In this document: one piece after another, positions 58,847 through 64,000 of the stretch
Numbering within the stretch: the first letter of the stretch is position 1
Layout: each line of letters starts with the position of its first letter
Assembly (NCBI RefSeq): GCF_016598775.1
Contig: NZ_CP066802.1
Span: forward strand, 2,170,001 to 2,234,000
Direction: 5' to 3'
Source of the DNA: Actinomyces weissii
GTDB taxonomy: Bacteria > Actinomycetota > Actinomycetes > Actinomycetales > Actinomycetaceae
Length of the DNA: 64,000 nt
The notes under the pieces: generated by a model
Databases searched by the model: none
Told to the model about the DNA's origin: nothing
What the model saw: only the letters and a program-made list of their open reading frames with translations
Program-made: the position numbers and the translations under genes

Positions 58847-60688
58847 TCAGGCGCCGGTGACGTCGTCGGGGGCGGAGCCGGCGTAGCGGGACAGCTCCTC
58901 CTCCACGATCGACTCGTCCAGCTTGACGAACACCGGCGTGGGCTTGGCCACCGGCCGGCCCACCTGGACGGCGTGCCGTCCCCAGGTCGGGGCGGTGGTG
59001 TAGTCGCCGGTGATGACCGGATAGCCAGCGCGGCCCTCGAAGGCGGCGGGCAGGACCTGCGGGTCCAGGTCAGCCACCTCCTCGATCCGGGGCATGGGGG
59101 CGATCTGCCCAGTGCCCCCCAGCACCCGGTCGACGTCGTTGGCGGCGTGCGGCAGGAAGGGCGAGAGCATGAGGTTCAGGTCCGTGACCACCTGGGCCAG
59201 GGTGTGCAGCACCGTACCCAGGCGCTCCAGCTGGTCCTCGCCCTTGAGCTTGAAGGGCTCGGTCTCGGCCACGTACCTGTTCGCCTCACCCACCAGCCGC
59301 ATGGCCTCCGCCAGCGCCGCCTTCTGGTGGTGACGGCGGATCAGGTCCCCGACGGTGCCAAAGCCGGCCTCGACGGCGTCCAGCAGCGCCTGGTCCACCG
59401 GCTCCAGCGCCCCTGGCTGGGGGACCTGCCCGAAGCGCTTGTGGATCATGCTGGCGGTGCGGTTGACCAGGTTGCCCCAGCCCGCGACCAGCTCCCCGTT
59501 GGTGCGGCGCACGAACTCGGCCCAGGTGAAGTCGGCGTCCGCGCTCTCCGGGCCTGCTGCGGAGATGAAGTAGCGCAGGGCGTCCGCCTGGTAGCGGGAC
59601 AGGAAGTCACGCACGTAGATCACGATGCCGTGGCTGGAGGAGAACTTCTTGCCCTCCATGGTCAGGAACTCTGAGGAGACGACCTCAGTGGGCAGGTTCA
59701 GGGGGCCCAGCTCGCCGGTGGTGCCGCCCTTGGCGCCCTGGCCGTTGTAGCCGAGCAGCTCGGCGGGCCAGATCTGGGAGTGGAAGACGATGTTGTCCTT
59801 GCCCATGAAGTAGTAGGACAGGGCCTGCGGGTCGTTCCACCACCGGCGCCAGGCCTGCGGGTCCCCGCTGCGGCGGGCCCACTCGATGGAGGCCGACAGG
59901 TAGCCGATGACGGCGTCGAACCACACGTACAGGCGCTTGGTGGGCTGGTCCTCCCAGCCGGGCACGGGGATACCCCAGTCGATGTCGCGCGTCATGGCAC
60001 GGGGGCGGATCTCCTTGAGGATGTTCTGGGAGAAGCGGATGACGTTGGGCCGCCAGGAGCCGGACTCCTCGCGCTCGTCCAGCCAGGCGGACAGGGCCTG
60101 GGCCAGGGCGGGCAGGTCCAGGAACCAGTGCGCCGACTCCACGAACTCGGGGGTCTCGCCGTTGATGCGGGAGCGGGGGTCTATCAGCTCGGTAGGGTCG
60201 AGCTGGTTGCCGCAGGCGTCGCACTGGTCGCCGCGAGCGCCGTCGGTGCCGCAGATCGGGCAGGTGCCCTCGATGTAGCGGTCGGGCAGGGTCCGCCCGG
60301 TGGAGGGGCTGATGGCGGAGCGGGTCACCTGCTCCACCATGTAGCCGTTGTCCCGCACGGCGCGGAACATCTCCTGGACCACGTGGTAGTGGTTGCCGGC
60401 CGTGGTGCGGGTGAAGAGGTCGTAGGACAGGCCCAGGGCCACCAGGTCCTCGACGATCAGCCGGTTGTTGCGGTCCGCCAGCTCGCGGGCGCTGATGCCC
60501 TCCTCGTCGGCGGCCACCAGGATCGGGGTGCCGTGCTCGTCGGTCCCTGAGACCATGAGGACCTCGTGACCCGCCATGCGCATGTAGCGGGAGAAGACGT
60601 CCGAGGGGACGCCGAAGCCTGCGACGTGTCCGATGTGGCGGGGGCCGTTGGCGTAGGGCCAGGCGACCGCGGAGAGGATGTGGCTCAT
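58847..60688 (-). CDS. metG: Methionyl-tRNA synthetase
   Basis: Charges tRNA-Met. The 613-residue product has the class I HIGH motif at 18-21 ([11 protein letters not shown]), a zinc knuckle (CPICG...CDACGNQ), the KMSKS-type motif as KFSSSHG, and the anticodon-binding helical domain. No C-terminal tRNA-binding (EMAP-like) extension is present. ATG lies six bases after TACTGT on the minus strand without a Shine-Dalgarno sequence, so the message is probably leaderless. tatD follows after 96 bases. Confidence 0.97.
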   Translation of the reverse strand: MSHILSAVAWPYANGPRHIGHVAGFGVPSDVFSRYMRMAGHEVLMVSGTDEHGTPILVAADEEGISARELADRNNRLIVEDLVALGLSYDLFTRTTAGNHYHVVQEMFRAVRDNGYMVEQVTRSAISPSTGRTLPDRYIEGTCPICGTDGARGDQCDACGNQLDPTELIDPRSRINGETPEFVESAHWFLDLPALAQALSAWLDEREESGSWRPNVIRFSQNILKEIRPRAMTRDIDWGIPVPGWEDQPTKRLYVWFDAVIGYLSASIEWARRSGDPQAWRRWWNDPQALSYYFMGKDNIVFHSQIWPAELLGYNGQGAKGGTTGELGPLNLPTEVVSSEFLTMEGKKFSSSHGIVIYVRDFLSRYQADALRYFISAAGPESADADFTWAEFVRRTNGELVAGWGNLVNRTASMIHKRFGQVPQPGALEPVDQALLDAVEAGFGTVGDLIRRHHQKAALAEAMRLVGEANRYVAETEPFKLKGEDQLERLGTVLHTLAQVVTDLNLMLSPFLPHAANDVDRVLGGTGQIAPMPRIEEVADLDPQVLPAAFEGRAGYPVITGDYTTAPTWGRHAVQVGRPVAKPTPVFVKLDESIVEEELSRYAGSAPDDVTGA

Positions 60689-60694
60689 GGGTCA

Positions 60695-60700
60695 ACAGTA
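60695..60700 (-). promoter_or_regulatory. Leaderless -10 element of metG
   Basis: TACTGT on the minus strand, then TGACCC, then ATG. The same TACTGT hexamer precedes rsmI. Confidence 0.65.
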
Positions 60701-60816
60701 GCCGTTCCCCAGCCCAGTTCTACGCGGAGGCCAGGCCGCTCCCAGCCTCAGGCCCTAACATGGGAAGACCCTGTACCAGTCCCGCCCCAGCCGACCCACT
60801 CGCCCCAGGAGACTCA

Positions 60817-61407
60817 ATGACCACCATGCCGCCCGCCGAGAACCAGCAACCACCGGCCTACCCCCAAGCCGCCCCGGGCTCTGCCCCGGCCGGCCGCCCC
60901 ACGGGAAAGAAGGGCCCGGTCATCACACTGGTCTGTGGCCTGGTGCTAGGCCTGGTCTGCACCGGCCTGCTGGCGGCGACCATCGCCTCCGGGGTCAGGG
61001 ACACCCGGCTCACCCCACTTGACCAGGCCAACGGCACCACCGCGCAGCTGAGCACCTCCAAGACCTACGCCATCTACACCAACACGCACCTCAGGCACTG
61101 CGAGGTCCTCGACCCGGAGGGGCAGACGCTGGCCCTGGACCCGGTGACCACGGATATCGAGCTGCAGGACCAGCGCATGGTGCTGACCTTCAAGCCCCTT
61201 AGGGACGGCACGCACCAGATCACCTGCGGCGACGGCCTCCACCCGCCCGTCTACTACGGAGAGGCGCTCTTCACCGCGGAGGACCTGGGCAAGGTGGGCT
61301 ACGCCCTGCTGGCAGGCACCGGGATGTTCTTCAGCCTCGTCGTCAGCGTCGTGGGGCTGGTCTGGCTGCTGGTGCGGGTCTCCCGGGCCTCCCGCCAGGG
61401 GCGCTGA
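60817..61407 (+). CDS. Two-helix membrane protein, unknown function
   Basis: A 196-residue protein with a Pro-rich cytoplasmic start, a helix (about 34-56), an extracellular domain of about 100 residues with two cysteines (RHCEVLDPEGQ and QITCGDG) likely to form a disulfide, and a second helix (about 165-187) before a short basic tail. AGGAG precedes ATG 60817; a frame-open ATG at 60760 overlaps the probable -10 box TAACAT and is rejected. It is a diverged tandem paralogue of the next membrane protein. Function unknown. Confidence 0.78.
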   Translation: MTTMPPAENQQPPAYPQAAPGSAPAGRPTGKKGPVITLVCGLVLGLVCTGLLAATIASGVRDTRLTPLDQANGTTAQLSTSKTYAIYTNTHLRHCEVLDPEGQTLALDPVTTDIELQDQRMVLTFKPLRDGTHQITCGDGLHPPVYYGEALFTAEDLGKVGYALLAGTGMFFSLVVSVVGLVWLLVRVSRASRQGR

Positions 61408-61489
61408 GCCCCGGCACGGGGGCGGTTCCGGGCAGCACTATCCGCGCCTGGGCCCTAGCCTGCAGGCAGAAGCCACGTACCCTGTGCCT

Positions 61490-61612
61490 ATGACACCGAC
61501 GACGCGCGCCTGCCTGCCCTGGCGGGCGTGTGCCGTCGGCACCCAGGTTGCTGGCCTCTCCCTGCTCGCCACCCAGTCCGCCCCTCCTAGTCCCCTGTGG
61601 TCCTCCCTATGA
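61490..61612 (+). CDS. Possible 40-residue leaderless small protein
   Basis: ATG 61490 lies exactly six bases after TACCCT (61478-61483), the leaderless promoter pattern. The 40-codon frame (MTPTTRACLPWRACAVG..., with two Cys and two Trp) stops at 61610-61612, overlapping the next gene's ATG as ATGA. That downstream gene has no ribosome-binding site of its own, which coupling would explain. No homology is recognised. It could be a small membrane peptide or a regulatory leader; it could also be chance. Confidence 0.45.
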   Translation: MTPTTRACLPWRACAVGTQVAGLSLLATQSAPPSPLWSSL

Positions 61613-62448
61613 ACAACACCCTGCCGCACCAAGGTCCGCCCAGTCTGCGCAACCCGCTGCTGCTTGTGGGCACGGGCCTGCTGCTCACCGTGGGCTACCT
61701 GATCGTGTTCATCCTCCTGATGGCCACCAGCACGGGCCCCACCCCCCAGACCCAGAAGGTTCTCAGCCCGACCCCGCAGACAGTGACCCTCAAGGCCGAC
61801 CAGTGGGGCATCTACAGCGACGCCCCTGACCTGAGCTGCTCGGTGACCTTGTCCGACGGCTCTGCGGTCCCCTTGCAGCGGGCCACCCAGCGGACCTATG
61901 TCAAGCCGGAGCAGGCCTACTACTTCGATGTGCCAGCGGAGCGCCCCTACCAGGTCTCCTGCAGCTCCTCACTGCCGGCAGAGCTGAACGTGTCCGCACT
62001 GGACGACGACTACATGCGTGCCCTGACCGCCTTCAAGCTACTACCTTTCAGCATGCTGACCGGGTTCGTGGTCCTGGTACCCGGAGTGGTGCTGCTGCTG
62101 CGGGGAAGGCGTAGGCGTCGGGCGTACCTGCGGACCCGTATGGAGCTGATCGCCCAGGGCGGTTCCCCCACGGCTCCGGGCTGGCAGGCGCCCCTGGGAG
62201 GCTTTGCCGCCTCCGGGCAGCCCTCGGCCTTCGGGGCGGTGGCGCCTGCAGGTACCAGTCCCCTGGGCTACGGGCAGCTAGCCTCGGTGGGCCCCGCAGC
62301 CTCGGCCCCGACCTTCTCCTCCCTGCCGGTGCAGGCAGACGCTGAGGCCGTAGGCACCTCACCAACCTCGGGAGCCCAGGCCGGTGCCTACGGTATCGCC
62401 CCCAAGCAGGTGGTCTACCGGGCGGTCCCCTTGCAGGACGAACGCTGA
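61609..62448 (+). CDS. Two-helix membrane protein with Ala/Gly/Ser-rich tail
   Basis: A 279-residue protein, paralogous in layout to the gene before it: a helix (about 20-42), an extracellular domain with two cysteines (LSCSVTLSDGS and YQVSCSSSL), a second helix (about 145-165), a basic RRRRR stop-transfer and a long low-complexity cytoplasmic tail. ATG 61609 is preferred because it overlaps the stop of the 40-codon ORF; GTG 61597 is possible. Neither has a clear ribosome-binding site. Function unknown. Confidence 0.75.
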   Translation: MNNTLPHQGPPSLRNPLLLVGTGLLLTVGYLIVFILLMATSTGPTPQTQKVLSPTPQTVTLKADQWGIYSDAPDLSCSVTLSDGSAVPLQRATQRTYVKPEQAYYFDVPAERPYQVSCSSSLPAELNVSALDDDYMRALTAFKLLPFSMLTGFVVLVPGVVLLLRGRRRRRAYLRTRMELIAQGGSPTAPGWQAPLGGFAASGQPSAFGAVAPAGTSPLGYGQLASVGPAASAPTFSSLPVQADAEAVGTSPTSGAQAGAYGIAPKQVVYRAVPLQDER

Positions 62449-62523
62449 CCGGGCCACAGGGCTGAAACGGAGCTGGCTGCTGAGGCTCAGGGCCTGCTGG
62501 CAGCCGACCGCTAGGCGGCTACT

Positions 62524-62538
62524 GAGCCCCGGGGGCTC
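62524..62538. terminator. Short GC hairpin between convergent genes
   Basis: GAGCCCC-G-GGGGCTC can fold into a compact stem between the membrane protein gene and rsmI. It is small, and no U-tract follows. Confidence 0.45.
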
Positions 62539-62595
62539 GTCCGGAACGGGTGCAGCACCGGTGGCGGCCGCTGGGGGCCTCCACCAGGTTGACGC

Positions 62596-63504
62596 TCAGT
62601 CCCGCGCCTCTCTTAGAGCCAGGGCGGTCCGGTACACCTGGTTGGTACGCAACCCGGCCTCCTGGGCGACCTGGGCGGCGGCGTCCTTCAGCCGCTCCCC
62701 CTGGTCGCTACGGCTCAGCGCCTCCCGGGCGGCAGCCTCCGGGTCCGCCGCTGAGGCGCTGGCCCCGCCCACCACGAGCACCACCTCACCGAGCACCTCC
62801 TCCGCCGCGGTGTCGCGGGCCAGCTGGCCCAGGGTGGCGCGCCGCACCTCCTCATAGGTCTTGGTCAGCTCACGGCACAGCACGGCGGGACGATCCTTCC
62901 CCCAGGTGTCCGTCATCCGTTGCAAGGTCTCGTGGACGCGCCGGGGGGACTCGAAGAAGACCATGGTGCGGGTCTCCTCCGCCAGCGAGCGCAGGTGCCG
63001 CTGCTGCTCACCCGGACGCCGCGGCAGGAAACCCTCGAAGCAAAAGCGGTCAGAGGGCAGCCCGGACAGGGCCAGCGCCGTCAGCACCGCTGAGGGACCC
63101 GGGGCCACGGTCACGGGGACGGCAGCCTGGTGGGCTGCCTCCACCACCCGGTAGCCGGGGTCCGACACCGAGGGCATACCTGCGTCCGTGACCAGGACGA
63201 CCGCCTGCCCGGCCTGTGCCGCCGTGACCAGCTCGGGGGCCCGGCCCCGCTCATTGTGCTCGTGCACCGCAACCAGCCTGCCGCCGACCCTGACCCCCAG
63301 CCTGCCTGCCAGCGCCAGCAGGCGCCTGGTGTCCTCCGCGGCGACGACGTCGGCGTGCACCAGCGCCGCCAGCAGACGCGCCGAGGCGTCCTGGGTGTTA
63401 CCGATGGGCGTGGCGACCAGCGTGATGGCTCCAGCCCGCGGGCGCGCTGCGGCGTCAGGCCGAGGCAGGGCTTCTTCCTGGGGAGAATTATCGGTGCTCG
63501 TCAT
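62596..63504 (-). CDS. rsmI: 16S rRNA (cytidine1402-2'-O)-methyltransferase
   Basis: Methylates the ribose of C1402 in the ribosomal P-site. The 302-residue product has the tetrapyrrole-methylase fold: LVATPIGNTQDASARLL, VAAEDTRRLL, VLVTDAGMPSVSDPGYRVV, VAPGPSAVLTALALSGLP and FVFFESPRR-type FFESPRRVHETL. It is divergent from pmt, the arrangement seen in actinobacteria (Rv1003/Rv1002c). The ATG lies five bases after TACTGT and lacks a Shine-Dalgarno sequence. Confidence 0.96.
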   Translation of the reverse strand: MTSTDNSPQEEALPRPDAAARPRAGAITLVATPIGNTQDASARLLAALVHADVVAAEDTRRLLALAGRLGVRVGGRLVAVHEHNERGRAPELVTAAQAGQAVVLVTDAGMPSVSDPGYRVVEAAHQAAVPVTVAPGPSAVLTALALSGLPSDRFCFEGFLPRRPGEQQRHLRSLAEETRTMVFFESPRRVHETLQRMTDTWGKDRPAVLCRELTKTYEEVRRATLGQLARDTAAEEVLGEVVLVVGGASASAADPEAAAREALSRSDQGERLKDAAAQVAQEAGLRTNQVYRTALALREARD

Positions 63505-63509
63505 GGGCG

Positions 63510-63533
63510 ACAGTATGTCCTGCGGCCTAGACT
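63510..63533. promoter_or_regulatory. Back-to-back leaderless promoters of rsmI and pmt
   Basis: TACTGT on the minus strand (63515-63510) precedes the rsmI ATG by five bases, and TAGACT on the plus strand (63528-63533) precedes the pmt GTG by six. The 35-base gap therefore holds two divergent -10 boxes about 12 bases apart. Confidence 0.65.
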
Positions 63534-63539
63534 CGGCGG

Positions 63540-64000
63540 GTGACTAATACGAGCCCGCACTCTGAAGGCCCTAGCGAGAGCACCCCAGAGCCCCTGGCCT
63601 CGTCCGCCCCCGTACTCACAGCAGGCTCCGCGCCCACTCCCTCCCCCGGTGAGGTCCCTGCCCCGGCCCCTGCCGCGGACGAGGCGGGCGTGGTGTCGGC
63701 TACGGAGGAGCCGGGAGCGGCACCGCCCCCCAGAACGACGGCACGCGACACCGAGTCCTTGCGCGCGGCGCTGCTGCTGCGGCCTTTAGGAGCGGCGCCG
63801 TCGGCCCTAGCGAACCGGCTGGGCTGGCTGGTGACGCTGGTGGTGACCCTGTTCGCGGCCACCCTGCGCCTGGTCGGACTGAACCACCCCAAGGGCCTGA
63901 TGTTTGACGAGATCTACTACGTCAAGGACGCCTACGCCCTGTGGCAGAACGGTTACGAGTCCAAGTGGAACGACGGCGCCGACCAGCTCTTTGCTGCCGG
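63540..64000 (+). CDS. pmt: Protein O-mannosyltransferase, N-terminal part (runs off the window)
   Basis: The first 153 codons are present. A long Pro/Ala/Glu cytoplasmic tail (about 1-95) precedes the first membrane helix (about 97-115) and the first extracytoplasmic loop with GLMFDEIYYVKDAYALWQNG, whose Asp-Glu pair is the catalytic motif of GT39 dolichyl/polyprenyl-phosphate-mannose protein mannosyltransferases. It would mannosylate secreted proteins during export, and several large exported proteins lie in this window. GTG 63540 follows TAGACT by six bases; no Shine-Dalgarno site. The C-terminal part lies beyond the window. Confidence 0.9.
   Translation, partial: MTNTSPHSEGPSESTPEPLASSAPVLTAGSAPTPSPGEVPAPAPAADEAGVVSATEEPGAAPPPRTTARDTESLRAALLLRPLGAAPSALANRLGWLVTLVVTLFAATLRLVGLNHPKGLMFDEIYYVKDAYALWQNGYESKWNDGADQLFAA

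Overview
The window is GC-rich (about 70%) with strongly GC-biased third codon positions, GTG and TTG starts, hairpin terminators without U-tracts and leaderless promoters. Gene content and order point to an actinobacterium, most likely Actinomyces or a close relative (Actinomycetaceae); the genus is inferred.

The backbone is a housekeeping block that I recall from Mycobacterium tuberculosis as roughly Rv1002c-Rv1026. Left part (0.3-11 kb, minus strand): pth, rplY, aroD, ppx, DUF501, ftsB/divIC, eno, a SurA-like lipoprotein and mfd. Middle (27.9-30.1 kb): prs, a glmU lacking most of its acetyltransferase domain, and tRNA-Gln. Right part (50.3-64 kb): an ABC-F protein, ispE, ksgA, three G5-domain cell-wall lysis proteins, tatD, metG, two small membrane paralogues, rsmI and the start of pmt.

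Two accessory islands interrupt it. Island 1 (11.2-27.7 kb) is a Wzx/Wzy-type surface-polysaccharide locus: chain-length regulator, polymerase/ligase-like membrane protein, three glycosyltransferases, flippase, priming sugar-phosphate transferase, a glycerol-phosphate cytidylyltransferase-like enzyme, a large secreted LamG/PKD protein, a lipoprotein and a 937-residue LuxR-type regulator. Inverted repeats of the form CCGCAAG...CTTGCGG stand in front of the priming transferase, and related sequences lie before other genes of the island.

Island 2 (30.3-50.1 kb) starts with a glycerophosphodiesterase-like protein and a Tat-exported protein. It continues with a locus resembling the bifidobacterial PFNA cluster: a 2024-residue Ig-like/fibronectin III surface protein, MoxR ATPase, DUF58 protein, transglutaminase-like membrane protein, RDD-FHA protein, then convergently a Ser/Thr kinase, an FHA protein and a short paralogue of that protein's N-terminus. 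Kinase and FHA proteins probably form a phospho-signalling module serving the envelope machine. The transglutaminase-like protein appears to lack its catalytic Cys and His, and no PP2C phosphatase gene is present.

Most intriguing are the shared polysaccharide operators, the modified PFNA-like locus with a duplicated unknown domain, the shortened GlmU, a 411-bp near-perfect repeat joining two cell-wall genes, and a 40-codon leaderless ORF coupled to a membrane gene. No CRISPR array, rRNA, integrase or transposase was seen.
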